This document shows, piece by piece, positions 15,113-24,580 of a DNA stretch of 64,000 bases (its first letter is position 1; each line of letters opens with the position of its first letter). This DNA comes from Methanolinea sp. (lineage in GTDB: Archaea > Halobacteriota > Methanomicrobia > Methanomicrobiales > Methanospirillaceae), in NCBI GenBank assembly GCA_018262855.1, contig JADFDO010000005.1, forward strand, positions 62,001-126,000, read 5' to 3'. Made by a program: the position numbers and the translations under genes. A model generated the notes under the pieces. It saw only the letters and a list, made by a program, of their open reading frames with translations, had not been told where the DNA came from and made no database searches.

Positions 15113-16237
15113 ATGGTATTCTTCCACCTTATCCTCACTGACGATTGCAACCTGTGCTGCAGTTACTGCAGGGGTAAGATATTCTCTGAAAGCGTCGAAT
15201 GGTGCGGCCGGAATATCGAAATCGATACCGAGCTCCCGCCAGATCTCACGATAGAACTTGAAGACCTCTACAGGTTCATAGAAAAAGACCCTGATGCCTG
15301 CATCACGTTCTATGGTGGAGAGCCCCTCCTCCGGGCCAGTCTTATCATGGAGATCATGGAGAATGCGCCCCGGTGCAGGTTCATGGTCCAGACAAACGGG
15401 CTCCTCTTACAAGACATCCCGCCCAGATATATCAGGCGTTTCGAGACAATTCTTGTCTCACTGGATGGCCCCCGTGATGTTACGGACAGACACCGCGGGA
15501 CAGGAACCTACCGGAGGATTATGGAAAACCTCGGGTACCTTACGACGGCAGGATTTGGCGGGGAACTCATCGCCAGGATGACTGTCGGAGAGGATATGGA
15601 CATTCATGATGCAGTTGCGTTTCTCTCTTCGAACAGGGATCACTCTTTCTCTTCAATCCACTGGCAGATGGATGCGGAGTTCGCAGGGGACGCAGGGATC
15701 CGCTCCTTCAAGAGATGGCTCAATCGATCATACAATCCGGGGATTCGGCGGTTGATCAAGAAGTGGGTTGAAATGATGGAGACGGGAGAGGGAGTGGCAC
15801 GCTGGTACCCTTTTCTGCAACCCATGCAGGATCTCCTGGCGGGAAAGGACAGCAGGCTCCGCTGTGGGGCGGGGTATGCAAATTATACCATCATGACCGA
15901 TGGGCATATTGGGCCATGCCCTGTGATGATCGGGATGAAGGAATATTATGCAGGCCACATCAAGAATGCAAACCCCCTAAGCCTTCCGATTGTGGAAGTT
16001 GAGAGCGAATGCAACCAATGCCCCATCAGGGGATTTTGCGGAGGCCGCTGCCTCTATTCTCAGATCGTGAGGCCATGGCCGGACGGGATGCGAATGGCCG
16101 TATGCGATTCAGTAAAGACCCTTCATACAGGACTGGTTGAAGCACTTCCCGAGGTCCGCAGGTGTATTGATGAGGGCCTTGTCAATGAGGGGGATTTCTC
16201 CCATACCAGGTTCAACGGGTGCGAGATTATCCCGTAA
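15113..16237 (+). CDS. peptide-modifying radical SAM/SPASM enzyme (Mhun_1560-like)
   Basis: 374 residues. The N-terminal cluster motif CNLCCSYC (Cx3Cx2C at 12/16/19) binds the SAM-cleaving [4Fe-4S]. TFYGGEPLL and MVQTNGLLL are the radical SAM GGE and strand motifs. A Cys-rich C-terminal SPASM-like segment has CGAGYANYTIMTDG, CPVMIG, CNQCPIRGFCGGRC and a final Cys in VCDSVKTL. The layout fits methanogen proteins annotated as putative peptide-modifying radical SAM enzymes of the Mhun_1560 family, a name I recall rather than checked. No short precursor peptide is seen beside it; the upstream TPR surface protein, 22 bp away, is the only co-oriented neighbour. No strong ribosome binding site precedes the ATG. 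Confidence 0.85.
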   Translation: MVFFHLILTDDCNLCCSYCRGKIFSESVEWCGRNIEIDTELPPDLTIELEDLYRFIEKDPDACITFYGGEPLLRASLIMEIMENAPRCRFMVQTNGLLLQDIPPRYIRRFETILVSLDGPRDVTDRHRGTGTYRRIMENLGYLTTAGFGGELIARMTVGEDMDIHDAVAFLSSNRDHSFSSIHWQMDAEFAGDAGIRSFKRWLNRSYNPGIRRLIKKWVEMMETGEGVARWYPFLQPMQDLLAGKDSRLRCGAGYANYTIMTDGHIGPCPVMIGMKEYYAGHIKNANPLSLPIVEVESECNQCPIRGFCGGRCLYSQIVRPWPDGMRMAVCDSVKTLHTGLVEALPEVRRCIDEGLVNEGDFSHTRFNGCEIIP

Positions 16238-16248
16238 ATCCCGGGATG

Positions 16249-16728
16249 TTACTTATGGTACGGTTCGCCATTGCATATCCTGGCTGCCCGGTAGATCTGC
16301 TCGAGAAGGATGAGACGAACCACCTGGTGGGGAAATGTCATGCGGGAGAGGGAGAGGGCATGGCGGGCAGATTTCCGGACGCCTGATGCGACACCAAGTG
16401 GGCTTCCAATAAGGAACGAGATGGTGTTGTGACCTTCGAGGATCCATGTTTTGAGATGGCATGCAAGGTCCTCGCTACTCCAGGGCTCTCCTTCCACATC
16501 GAGGACGACAATGATACCACACCCCCGTGTCAATGAAAGCAACCTTTCACCTTCCCGTTCCAGGATTGCGTCTCTTTCAGCCTTGGTAAGTCTCCGGGGG
16601 ATCTTCTCCTCCGCTACCTCATGGAGTGACACCGGAAAATATGGCTGCAACCTTCTGCAATACTCCTTGATGCCCTCATGGAGGTAGGATTCCCTCACCT
16701 TTCCCACACCTACTACCCGGACCTGCAT
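16249..16728 (-). CDS. rlmH: 23S rRNA pseudouridine-1915 N3-methyltransferase, RlmH family
   Basis: 159 residues, a complete SPOUT-class methyltransferase of the COG1576 type. It starts MQVRVVGVGKVRESYL, contains ISFLIGSPLGVAS (the knot/SAM site, usually GGPxG) and ends with LSLSRMTFPHQVVRLILLEQ followed by IYRAARICNGEPYHK. In bacteria RlmH methylates pseudouridine 1915 in helix 69 of 23S rRNA; in archaea the target is presumed similar. GGGAG 6 nt before the ATG is the ribosome binding site. It converges on the radical SAM gene, with 11 bp between the stops. Confidence 0.93.
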   Translation of the reverse strand: MQVRVVGVGKVRESYLHEGIKEYCRRLQPYFPVSLHEVAEEKIPRRLTKAERDAILEREGERLLSLTRGCGIIVVLDVEGEPWSSEDLACHLKTWILEGHNTISFLIGSPLGVASGVRKSARHALSLSRMTFPHQVVRLILLEQIYRAARICNGEPYHK

Positions 16729-16848
16729 GTAGCTCCCTTATGAACGCGATGTACAATGAATGTTCGGGGATACCTCAAAAAGGGGAAGGCTGAACACTTT
16801 CACCCCCCACGGCTTCTCCTTATATCCACACCTTTCTGATGATGATAC

Positions 16849-16944
16849 GTGGAGGCATACTCTGCCTCCCTCTGTAGCCCTCCAGAATAATAGAAGAGGA
16901 ATCCGGCAACTCCCCATTGCTCTTCTCGGATTCCCTCTTTTTTA
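16849..16944 (+). ncRNA. candidate small RNA in the rlmH-sepS gap
   Basis: The 351-bp gap 16729-17079 has no convincing gene but holds a consistent transcription unit. A TATA box CTTATATCC (16819-16827) predicts a start at about 16849. Hairpin 1 is GGAGGCA/TGCCTCC with a 5-nt loop (16851-16869). Hairpin 2 is AGAGGAATCCG/CGGATTCCCTCT (16895-16938, one bulge), followed by six T residues (16938-16943), like an intrinsic terminator. The product would be about 95 nt. Hairpin 1 hides a GGAGG. An alternative reading is a terminator plus unrelated promoter-like sequence. It is not a recognised RNA family. Confidence 0.5.
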
Positions 16945-17079
16945 TTATGAAAATGGCTCTGACATTATCATTGTGGATACAGGTATCCCGAAGACGGAAC
17001 CAAGAGGTGAAGTATGATACTGCCCGCGGCATTTTGACGTAGGATAAAGGAATTACAAAACAGGGAATGGATTGTTTTA

Positions 17080-18672
17080 TCAGGAATCTCTCTCTGCCAG
17101 GTCAGACCTGATAGACAGGAAAACCGGTCCCCGGGCATCAATTTTCTTCTTCTGGTCGGTGATATATCGCATTGCATGATCTGCAATTTTGAGGTTGATA
17201 TCACTCAGGAGTTTTGCCATCTTCACCTGGATATGGGCAGGCCGGCCGCACCGTACCGCCTCTTCTATGCGTGCAGCAGCAAGGGCACTCACCGCCTCAA
17301 CATAGGATACCCCCGCTGCAACCCCTTCATCCCTGACTTTCGCCCATTGGGGTGTGTTGGGGATTCCAAGGACCGAGCCCTGGTGCACGAACACCTCGTT
17401 TCCGCAGGCAGGTCCGCAGAGCTTTGCCCCCTCCTCCTGTTCTTCGACGGTTACCCTGATATGAATCCCGTTGAGAGGCCCTTCGAAGGCGACGAACGAG
17501 CAGGGTCCGACCTCAGCAGCATGCTCCATCGCCGTGCGGAGGATAGCACGTGCAAGAGCCCTTCCTTCGGCGGAAGCGGGCTCCTCACGGAGGTAGATGG
17601 CTCCCGCTATGTCGATATCGGTCAGTGCCCGCGGATGGAACTGGGGATAGGTCAGCTGGCGGATATCCTTCGAATTATTTGCGATCATTGCAAGGCGTTC
17701 CACGCCAAGGCCCAGGTTCATGACAGGAATGCCTATCCCGTACTCTGCGAGTGCTGACGGGGAGTACATCCCGAATGTCGCGACCTCGACCCATTCATGC
17801 ACGGGGTGCCTGGCATATACTTCTGTCTGGGAATCGGGCATGTAATACTTGGATCTCTTCTCATCCGGACGGAAGCGGAAGTCCTGGTAGCCGAATGCCG
17901 AGAGGAGCGCACGTGCGACCGCTTTGCCCTCCTCGTTTGTCACATCCTCTCCGGCAATTACGCACGAGGCTGAATGGTAGCACATAAGCCGGGTGGGGCC
18001 TTCCTCCTGCTCGCGGCGGAAGCAGCGATCGACAGAAAAGAGCCTGATGGGGTGGGGTGTCCTGTCCCACAACGCAGAAAGCGTGAGGAACCACCCGCTT
18101 GTCATGTGGCTCCGGAGGGTACTACGGGAAGAGCGGGGGACAAGGTTGCGGAATTCCGAGAATACCTTTTCATAAATCTCTACGGTCTGGCCGTCATCGA
18201 TACGGAGTGCCTCCGAGGTGGCGTGGATCAGATCGTCGCCATCGATCACTGATTTCTTGTACTGCTGGAGAATCTCCCTGAGCCGCTCCTCTGCATCAGG
18301 CTCGACTGCCCTTCCTGTGATCCGGGCAATACCCTCAAGCTCCTCACGCCCTATTCCCTGGTTAGGTCGGTCCAGCCCGCCAAGGTAAAAGACCCTGTCA
18401 AGCACGGCGCTTGCCTCAGGGCCGAACTGCCGGTACACATCCTGCTCCTCGACTATGATGGGATTACAGGCTTCAGAAAAACCGAGGGAAAGATAGGTCT
18501 CGCGGAGACGGTTCACCATCTCGAATATCGGATGAGGAGCTGCGCTTGTATAAGTGAGCCTGGGGTACTGGTCACTGAACCGCGGCGGGGTCAGGACACC
18601 CGGCCCCTCGTGCCAGGCTCTCTCGAAGTGTTCTCTTGCCCGCTTCCTGTAGGTATCGACATCAAATCTCAT
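17080..18672 (-). CDS. sepS: O-phosphoserine--tRNA(Cys) ligase (SepRS)
   Basis: 530 residues, a class II synthetase that charges tRNA-Cys with O-phosphoserine in the methanogen route to Cys-tRNA. Class II motifs seen: motif 1 region [18 protein letters not shown], motif 2 [20 protein letters not shown] with [13 protein letters not shown], and motif 3 [19 protein letters not shown]. The length matches the family. The partner SepCysS is not in the window. Its ATG overlaps the taw1 stop by 4 nt, so it is the last gene of the aRF1-argS-taw1-sepS operon. Confidence 0.96.
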   Translation of the reverse strand: MRFDVDTYRKRAREHFERAWHEGPGVLTPPRFSDQYPRLTYTSAAPHPIFEMVNRLRETYLSLGFSEACNPIIVEEQDVYRQFGPEASAVLDRVFYLGGLDRPNQGIGREELEGIARITGRAVEPDAEERLREILQQYKKSVIDGDDLIHATSEALRIDDGQTVEIYEKVFSEFRNLVPRSSRSTLRSHMTSGWFLTLSALWDRTPHPIRLFSVDRCFRREQEEGPTRLMCYHSASCVIAGEDVTNEEGKAVARALLSAFGYQDFRFRPDEKRSKYYMPDSQTEVYARHPVHEWVEVATFGMYSPSALAEYGIGIPVMNLGLGVERLAMIANNSKDIRQLTYPQFHPRALTDIDIAGAIYLREEPASAEGRALARAILRTAMEHAAEVGPCSFVAFEGPLNGIHIRVTVEEQEEGAKLCGPACGNEVFVHQGSVLGIPNTPQWAKVRDEGVAAGVSYVEAVSALAAARIEEAVRCGRPAHIQVKMAKLLSDINLKIADHAMRYITDQKKKIDARGPVFLSIRSDLAERDS

Positions 18673-19562
18673 TCTACCTTCTCCAGGAGTACAACTCTGC
18701 TCAATGGATTCTCATCCCTCACCCTGTACTCGCATTCCGCGGCTACCTTCTCCGCGAACCCTTTCACGTGGGCAAAGCTCGGCATATTCCCTCTTTCCAA
18801 TCTGTTTCTACTGTATCCAAGAAACATATATCCCTTCACCTCAGCAAAGGAGGTCCCGGATTCCTGGATCATGCGGGCATAGGATCCAGGCTCGTGATCA
18901 TTATATCCTTTGACGAGGGTGATCCTGACAGCAGAACGGCGGCTCCCCATGAGAGAGAGACTCTCCTGGATTGCATCCCAGGTATCTTCAAGGGGCCGGC
19001 ACACCTTCATGTAGGTTTCCCTGTCAGGCGCAGTGAGCGAGATATATGTCTGGAAAGGCCGGCACTTTGCGAGAACACCGGGTCTGGTCCCGTTGCTCAC
19101 AAGAAATGATGTAAAACCCTCGCTTGAGAAGAGGTCAATCAATTCCGGCAGGTAAGGGTAGAGTGTTGGTTCTCCTGAGAGCGAGATTGCAACATGTTTT
19201 GGATCAAGGGCTTCACTGAACCGTTCCTGCGTGACATAAGGGGAGGGCTTGTACCCTGAAAGGGCTTTTTTCTGGTATTTCCTGACCGAGCCCACAATCT
19301 CTGCCGGGGAAAGATCCCGCTCACCTGGATATTCGTGCTCGAACGACCTCCAGCAAAAGAGGCATCGCTGATTGCAGCGTAGGGTGGGGGTCATCTGGAC
19401 ACAGCGATGGCTGTCGATTCCGTAAAACTGGTGCTTGTAGCACATCTCGCCACCGCGGAGTGCCCTCTTGCACCACAGGCAGGGTTTCAGGGCAGCAGAG
19501 GATTCCGGGGAAAAAAACTGGTATCCCTGGCGTCGCAGCGCGTCACATGGTCCTGAGTGCAT
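18669..19562 (-). CDS. taw1: tRNA 4-demethylwyosine synthase Taw1 (TYW1-like radical SAM)
   Basis: 297 residues. Radical SAM motif CNQRCLFC (Cx3Cx2C) lies in [21 protein letters not shown] second set of upstream Cys ([20 protein letters not shown]) is typical of Taw1 and binds a second Fe-S cluster. [14 protein letters not shown] and [10 protein letters not shown] are further SAM-binding segments. Taw1 condenses N1-methylguanosine-37 of tRNA-Phe with pyruvate to form the tricyclic wyosine core. The frame is open six codons further (to 19580). ATG 19562, inside the end of argS, is preferred because homology begins after it. It overlaps both neighbouring genes, implying translational coupling. 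Confidence 0.94.
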   Translation of the reverse strand: MHSGPCDALRRQGYQFFSPESSAALKPCLWCKRALRGGEMCYKHQFYGIDSHRCVQMTPTLRCNQRCLFCWRSFEHEYPGERDLSPAEIVGSVRKYQKKALSGYKPSPYVTQERFSEALDPKHVAISLSGEPTLYPYLPELIDLFSSEGFTSFLVSNGTRPGVLAKCRPFQTYISLTAPDRETYMKVCRPLEDTWDAIQESLSLMGSRRSAVRITLVKGYNDHEPGSYARMIQESGTSFAEVKGYMFLGYSRNRLERGNMPSFAHVKGFAEKVAAECEYRVRDENPLSRVVLLEKVE

Positions 19563-21207
19563 CGATACCAAGGGTTGCAAGTGCCTCCGAGAGGGTGTTT
19601 TGAGTGGCTTTTACGAGCGTTAAACGTGAACGGCGGACAAGACCCTCTGTTTTCAGGACAGGTTCAAAATGGTAAAAAGCATTGAAAAGGTCCGCAAGTT
19701 CCCTGGCATACCCTGCCAGGAGATGAGGCTTGAGTTCTGTGACCACGTTCTCGATCACCATCGGGAAACGGATGATATGTCTCGCAAGGGCCATCTCGTG
19801 CTCATTTTCAAGGGCAAGGTATTCCTCGAATTCTCCCGCTTTATCAAGGATGCTGCAAGCCCTGGCATGGGCATACTGGATATACGGCCCGCTCTGCCGC
19901 TCGAAATCGAGCGCCTCTTTCCAGTCAAAGACAGTGCTCTTCTCCGGAGAGATCCTGACAATATCGTACCTTACCGCTCCGAGTGCCACTGATCGCGCGA
20001 TCTCCTGGCGCTCGGGTTCGGGAAGTTCCGGCCGGCGGATGGTTACTTCCTCAAGTGCCCTCCGGGTAACCTCATCAAGGAGCTCATCGGCGGACACGAA
20101 CTTTCCCGCCCGGGTGCTCATGGATCCTTCCGGGAGGGATACGAATTCAAAATGGATAATCTCAGGAGCTTTTTCCCCGAGAATGCGCATGGTCGCAATC
20201 AACTGTGCCCCGATCAGCTTGTGATCGGCACCGAGGACATCAATGACCCTGTCATAGTTTCTGCCTTTCCAGGTATGGTAGGCGAGGTCGCGGGCTGCGT
20301 AGACCGATGTACCATCGCTCCTCCGGAGCACATATTCCTTCTCGAAACCTGCGGACGAGAGATCAAGCCATAATTTCCCGTCGTCCCTGCATTCCGGCAT
20401 GTGCGATATTTTACCCAGAACACGTTCGGTATCTCCGTTGCGGATGAAATCGCTCTCCCATACAAACCTGTCATGCCTTGCTCCAAGACGTGCGAGGGTT
20501 ACCTTGAACCCGTCCAGGCATTCCGTCACGGCATCCCTGAACAGGCGCACCGTGGCAGGGTCCCCGCGCTCCACGAGCTGCATGAGGTGGTCTACATCGG
20601 CAACGCATCCGGGGTTCGCCTCCAGTTCGCGGTTTGCTGCGATATAGATCCTCGCGACATGGTGATCTCCCTTCTCCCCTGGCAGCCTGGTGTTTTCCAG
20701 GGTCGAGAATCCCCACACCACGATGGCAATCTGGCGGCCCATATCATTGACATAGTACTGGACTTCCAGGGGATAGCCTGCCTTGCGGAAGCACCGGCCG
20801 AGAGTATCCCCCAGGATAGTGTTCCGGATATGTCCCACGTGCAGGGGGCCGTTTGGATTGGCGCTGGTATGCTCGAGCACCACCCGTTCTTCCCGGGGCG
20901 GGTGGGAGCCGTACCCCGGCATGGTTGCCTGCTGGAGCGCCCTCTCCACCATGGCCCTGCTGAAATGGAAATTGAGATAGGGTCCAAGGGCTTCAACCCG
21001 GATCTCTTTCAGATCATCCCTTGCTGCAAGAGTTGCAGCAAGTTCCTGCGCTATCTTCGCAGGAGGAGCTCTTTTGATCTTCGCAAGGTTGAAGGCAACG
21101 GTGCTGGACAGGTCAGCGTGTTCACCCCCTTCTCCAAGGAGCACTTCATCCAGCCCTGTCACCTCCCGGAGAGCGTGTTCAATTGATTGGAAGAGCATGC
21201 AGAACAT
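19543..21207 (-). CDS. argS: arginyl-tRNA synthetase
   Basis: 554 residues, a class I synthetase. The N-terminal Add-1 domain spans residues ~1-90. The HIGH-type motif is ANPNGPLHVGHIRNTILGD; the KMSKS loop is the archaeal GSMSTRAGKFV. The C-terminal anticodon-binding helical domain includes DALRTM at the end. The frame extends 27 codons upstream, but ATG 21207 lies just after the aRF1 stop (TGA-T-ATG) and gives the expected N-terminus MFCMLFQSIEHALREV. An ATG three codons on is an alternative. Its last 20 nt overlap taw1. Confidence 0.95.
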   Translation of the reverse strand: MFCMLFQSIEHALREVTGLDEVLLGEGGEHADLSSTVAFNLAKIKRAPPAKIAQELAATLAARDDLKEIRVEALGPYLNFHFSRAMVERALQQATMPGYGSHPPREERVVLEHTSANPNGPLHVGHIRNTILGDTLGRCFRKAGYPLEVQYYVNDMGRQIAIVVWGFSTLENTRLPGEKGDHHVARIYIAANRELEANPGCVADVDHLMQLVERGDPATVRLFRDAVTECLDGFKVTLARLGARHDRFVWESDFIRNGDTERVLGKISHMPECRDDGKLWLDLSSAGFEKEYVLRRSDGTSVYAARDLAYHTWKGRNYDRVIDVLGADHKLIGAQLIATMRILGEKAPEIIHFEFVSLPEGSMSTRAGKFVSADELLDEVTRRALEEVTIRRPELPEPERQEIARSVALGAVRYDIVRISPEKSTVFDWKEALDFERQSGPYIQYAHARACSILDKAGEFEEYLALENEHEMALARHIIRFPMVIENVVTELKPHLLAGYARELADLFNAFYHFEPVLKTEGLVRRSRLTLVKATQNTLSEALATLGIDALRTM

Positions 21208-21208
21208 A

Positions 21209-22483
21209 TCAGAATCCCGTCCTGTATCGGAGGATAGCCGCAATCCCCCCAAAGGCAGTAAAGAGAATAGAGCCCTCCTCGAAGTCATCAGAGATTATCT
21301 CTACCCGGGTGCTCGACTGGTCAGCGAGTGTGGTAAGCTCTTCGATGATGTCGACTTCCTGGTCAACCACCAGCGGGCCGTTGCATTTTCTGCAGGTCTG
21401 GCTGGCAAGGATCTCCTGGACCGTTTTTCCGGGTTCGAGCTGGATCGTCCGCTCCTCTGCATGGCCACACGCCTGGCACTTGACACTTACCCGGGACTTC
21501 CGGAGGGATGCTGAAAGGAGAAGGATATCCACGGAGCCAACGGCGAGGTTCTTTCGGACGCTCTCCTCGCCATATGCAGCAAGCCCATCCTCCCTGACGA
21601 GCTCCTTTAAAAACCGGTTCATGAACTCCTTCTCCTTGATCACCTCCATCCCTTTCAGAGCATCCTTTGCGGCATCCACGAGCTCGGGGAGCCCACTCTC
21701 GTTCGTGTATGCAACATCAAAGAGCCCGATGATCCGCTTCTGGAGTTCGTGGTGAAGGTACTGGCCGGCCTCGAATTCCTCCTTGGTGGGACTGGGACCC
21801 CCGATCAGGACTCCCTTGAAGCGTTCGAAGAAGTCCTTCTCTGCAAGGAATATCGCGCTCGCCCGTTCACCGACCTTTGTGTAGAATTCGTTGATCGCAA
21901 TTTCCCTGAGGCGGGCGAACCTGACACTCGATTGCCCGCCTTTTCTCTGTTTCCCCGGCACGGTCGAGTTGGCTCCACCCACAGGCTCTATCCGGTTTCC
22001 TCTTAAAAATCCCCAGTATGCCTCCCTCCTGTCCAGCACCAGGAGGCCGTACACATTCTTCTCTTCAAGCATCTGCCTGAGCGGCTCGAGCTCGAAGTTC
22101 GAACTGCAACGGTACATATAGAGGTTCAAGGGTTCCGGCGGTTCGATGATGGTGCATTCGAGATCGGTGCGATCGCCCTGCAACTGGATCGTCCCGCAGA
22201 AGATGGCCATCCCGTGGGAAGGGGGGTTCTTGTAGTACTTGAGCCGGGACAGGATCGAAGAGATGGCGCTCTGGACGTTGGTCCGGGTCTGCTTGCTTTT
22301 GATGTTTGCACATTGCCCGAATTCGTCCCGGAGCTGGCCGGTCACGTCGTATATCTGCTTGTCCGGGGGGATATAGAGGGAAATGAGTTCGGTCCCGCTT
22401 CCCTGCTTCGCTTCCAGTTTCTCCAGGGTCTTCTTGAACTCATAACGCCTCCTGCCCTCGTCAATCTCTGCGGTCTCGGTCAT
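21209..22483 (-). CDS. prf1: peptide chain release factor aRF1
   Basis: 424 residues. Stop-codon recognition: NIKSKQTR (NIKS motif, near residue 62) and YRCSSNF (YxCxxxF, near 125). The peptidyl-tRNA hydrolysis loop is GKQRKGGQSSVRFARLREIA (GGQ near 185). The C-terminal domain includes a minidomain with CQACGH and CRKCNG zinc-type Cys pairs, as in many euryarchaeal aRF1. It reads all three stop codons. The start is the ATG at 22483; a GTG one codon earlier is possible. It is the first gene of the operon aRF1-argS-taw1-sepS. Confidence 0.96.
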   Translation of the reverse strand: MTETAEIDEGRRRYEFKKTLEKLEAKQGSGTELISLYIPPDKQIYDVTGQLRDEFGQCANIKSKQTRTNVQSAISSILSRLKYYKNPPSHGMAIFCGTIQLQGDRTDLECTIIEPPEPLNLYMYRCSSNFELEPLRQMLEEKNVYGLLVLDRREAYWGFLRGNRIEPVGGANSTVPGKQRKGGQSSVRFARLREIAINEFYTKVGERASAIFLAEKDFFERFKGVLIGGPSPTKEEFEAGQYLHHELQKRIIGLFDVAYTNESGLPELVDAAKDALKGMEVIKEKEFMNRFLKELVREDGLAAYGEESVRKNLAVGSVDILLLSASLRKSRVSVKCQACGHAEERTIQLEPGKTVQEILASQTCRKCNGPLVVDQEVDIIEELTTLADQSSTRVEIISDDFEEGSILFTAFGGIAAILRYRTGF

Positions 22484-22520
22484 CACGGTCTCTCGGGGTA
22501 TCCCGAAGCTTCAATATGAA

Positions 22521-23405
22521 TCAACGCTGTGGGGCATAAATTTGCGCACATTCCCCAAGTATCACCGAATCTGTCTCTTCATTCTGCCCGTGCGTACCGT
22601 TGAATGTAAAGAATTTTTTTGGCAGAGGGAATGCAGTATAGAACTCCTCCCCTGCTGAATAGGGAATGATAGGATCTCCGGGTGCATGGAAGAGCCAGGT
22701 GCTCCTGCCTCTCATCTTTTCCACAGGGGTCACCGGATCAACGGAAAGAAGGAATTTTCGGGTATCACCGCTGTATGCATCACCAGCCCTTGAAAATCCT
22801 GACGTGGAGATTCCGATATACCCGGCAAACCCGGGATCGAGGGCAGCAGCTATGGCAGCATACCTCCCCCCGTTACTCTCCCCAGTCGCGTATACGGGTA
22901 TCTCTGACTTTCCCTGCAGGTAGATCCGTGCTGACGAGACATCACATACGGAAAGATAATACTGTGGCCATTTCTCGGCAAGGTACTTCTGGAAATCCAG
23001 ATCAAGGTTCATCGGGTATCCTCCCGTCTCTCCGCCATTACCCCTGACATCTAGGACAAGGTATGCATATCCCTGTGTAGCAAACACCTCTGCCCTCCCC
23101 TGGTGTCCTTCCTTCGGTACCCCTGCACCCGGTGAAAGGACAAATCCAGCGACGGGATCGGGGGGGATGGCAGCAAGTGCGAATACATCGCCCTCCTGAC
23201 TATGGAACACCACATGTTTGAGGGTGTAGTTCTCATTGACAGAGAGAACCGTTTCATCTACGGTGCATCGGGGGCAGTCCAGCTCGAGAATTCCTTCTTG
23301 ATTCACAGAATATGTCCCTGATTGCGTGCCGGAAGGTCCCATGCAACAGGCAGTGATAATCAGGGCAATAAGGAGAAAGGTAGGGAATAAATGAGCAAGT
23401 TTCAC
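22521..23405 (-). CDS. exported alpha/beta hydrolase, probable lipoprotein
   Basis: 294 residues. The signal peptide ends in LIITACCMG, a lipobox-like ACC, so it is probably lipid-anchored at the cell surface. The alpha/beta-hydrolase core includes GFVLSPGAGVPKEGHQGR (oxyanion region), VLDVRGNGGETGGY, the nucleophile elbow ATGESNGGRYAAI (GxSxG, Ser near 175), FHAPGDPIIP (acid) and NGTHGQNEE (His). The substrate is unknown; the fold covers esterases and peptidases. It starts with GTG 23405 overlapping the Nudix stop (GTGA), so it is the last gene of the que operon, although an exported hydrolase has no obvious place in preQ0 synthesis. Confidence 0.85.
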   Translation of the reverse strand: MKLAHLFPTFLLIALIITACCMGPSGTQSGTYSVNQEGILELDCPRCTVDETVLSVNENYTLKHVVFHSQEGDVFALAAIPPDPVAGFVLSPGAGVPKEGHQGRAEVFATQGYAYLVLDVRGNGGETGGYPMNLDLDFQKYLAEKWPQYYLSVCDVSSARIYLQGKSEIPVYATGESNGGRYAAIAAALDPGFAGYIGISTSGFSRAGDAYSGDTRKFLLSVDPVTPVEKMRGRSTWLFHAPGDPIIPYSAGEEFYTAFPLPKKFFTFNGTHGQNEETDSVILGECAQIYAPQR

Positions 23406-23911
23406 CGAGATGCCCCGATGCAGCGACAGATGATGCTTATTGTCTTCGCGTCACAGATACGGCCATCCCCGATCATATCAGGGAGATCTTCTCTCTCGAC
23501 CCTCACAAGTTCGATGATCTCATCCTCATCTTTCTGGTAGAGACACGAGGGGGTCAGGCCATGAGCCTCGTAAAGGTGGATGATCTCATCTGAAAAACCG
23601 GGTGTTGTATAGATGGAACCTCTCGGGATGAATGTCTCTGCCTGGAACCCGGTCTCTTCGATCAGTTCCCTGCGGGCAGCATCGAGAGGCCCTTCTCCTG
23701 GATTGAGGGTTCCTGCCGGGGCCTCAAGGATATAATCCCCGATCACGAACCGGTACTGGCGGATGAGGTAGCAGGCCCCGTCGGCACGGAAGGGGAGTAT
23801 TGCCACGGCATTGCCCGGATGGACGGCAACCTTCTCCACATGGGTTCCGTTCGGGAGATGGTACTCTCTTTTATCCACCCTGAGCCTTCGCCCCATGAAA
23901 AGATCGGTCAC
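23402..23911 (-). CDS. Nudix hydrolase, ADP-ribose pyrophosphatase-like
   Basis: 169 residues. The complete Nudix box GTLNPGEGPLDAARRELIEE-TGF (Gx5Ex7REUxEExGU) is seen near residues 68-90. The upstream strands ILPFRADGACYLIRQYRF and YILEAPAG match ADP-ribose/NDP-sugar pyrophosphatases. GTG 23911 overlaps the queC stop by 4 nt and is chosen for that reason; ATG five codons later is possible. It lies between queC and the exported hydrolase, all coupled by 4-nt overlaps. ADP-ribose is the likely substrate by family, but unproven. Confidence 0.9.
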   Translation of the reverse strand: MTDLFMGRRLRVDKREYHLPNGTHVEKVAVHPGNAVAILPFRADGACYLIRQYRFVIGDYILEAPAGTLNPGEGPLDAARRELIEETGFQAETFIPRGSIYTTPGFSDEIIHLYEAHGLTPSCLYQKDEDEIIELVRVEREDLPDMIGDGRICDAKTISIICRCIGASR

Positions 23912-24579
23912 TTATCCTCCCTGTACGGGATCGGATCCGTGATCCCGTGCGCAGAAAAGGCGGCCATGCGGAAGTGGCATGCCCCGCATTCCCCGCATGC
24001 CATTTCCTGATCCTTGTAACATGACCACGTATGTTCATAGGGCACTTTAAGGCGCAGTCCTTCTTTTAAGATATCCTTCTTGGTCATATTGATAAAAGGC
24101 GTGAGCAGGCGGATCGAGGTCCCGTCTCTTGTGCCGGTCTCGATCACCTTCTGGAATGCTTCAATGAAGGCCGGCCGGCAGTCGGGATACCCGCTGTAAT
24201 CCTGGGCCTGGACTCCGATGAAAATTGCACCAGCACCCCTGGCCTCTGCAAAACTGGTCGCGATTGCAAGAAGGTTCGCATTCCTGAAGGGAACGTAGGT
24301 ATTGGGGATGCCTTCGCGGTTCTCCCGGTAGGAATCAACGGGAAGAGTATGATCGGTCAGGCTGCTGTGGCCGATGATTTTCAGGTGGGAGAGATCTATC
24401 TCGAGGAATTCCTCCGCATTGAGAAGCGATGCGACGGTTCTCGCACAGGTATGCTCCTTTCCCTCAGTTCTCTGCCCGTAGTTGAAGTGGAGGCCGAGGA
24501 TCCGGTAGCCCATATCCGCAGCAAGGTACGCAAGGGTGGTGGAGTCCATCCCGCCTGAAAGAAGACATACTGCGTTCAT
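23908..24579 (-). CDS. queC: 7-cyano-7-deazaguanine (preQ0) synthase QueC
   Basis: 223 residues. The PP-loop SGGMDSTTLAYLAAD binds ATP. FNYGQRTEGKEH and YVPFRNANLL are conserved blocks. The C-terminal zinc site is made by CYKDQEMACGECGACHFR. QueC turns 7-carboxy-7-deazaguanine into preQ0 with ammonia and ATP; archaea then use preQ0 to make archaeosine at tRNA position 15. One base separates its ATG from the queE stop. Confidence 0.96.
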   Translation of the reverse strand: MNAVCLLSGGMDSTTLAYLAADMGYRILGLHFNYGQRTEGKEHTCARTVASLLNAEEFLEIDLSHLKIIGHSSLTDHTLPVDSYRENREGIPNTYVPFRNANLLAIATSFAEARGAGAIFIGVQAQDYSGYPDCRPAFIEAFQKVIETGTRDGTSIRLLTPFINMTKKDILKEGLRLKVPYEHTWSCYKDQEMACGECGACHFRMAAFSAHGITDPIPYREDK

Positions 24580-24580
24580 G

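Noticed and set aside
15113-16237. Radical SAM enzyme as a nitrogenase or menaquinone-type maturase
   Set aside because: The C-terminal Cys pattern fits SPASM peptide modifiers, and no such partner genes are nearby.
16836-16980. TGATGATGA resembling a box C of a C/D guide RNA
   Set aside because: No box D (CTGA) at a usable distance; the nearest is over 100 nt away and outside the hairpin unit.
16760-17017. 86-codon open frame in the rlmH-sepS gap
   Set aside because: Low-complexity, no recognisable motif or ribosome binding site, and it overlaps the hairpins and TATA box of the sRNA candidate.
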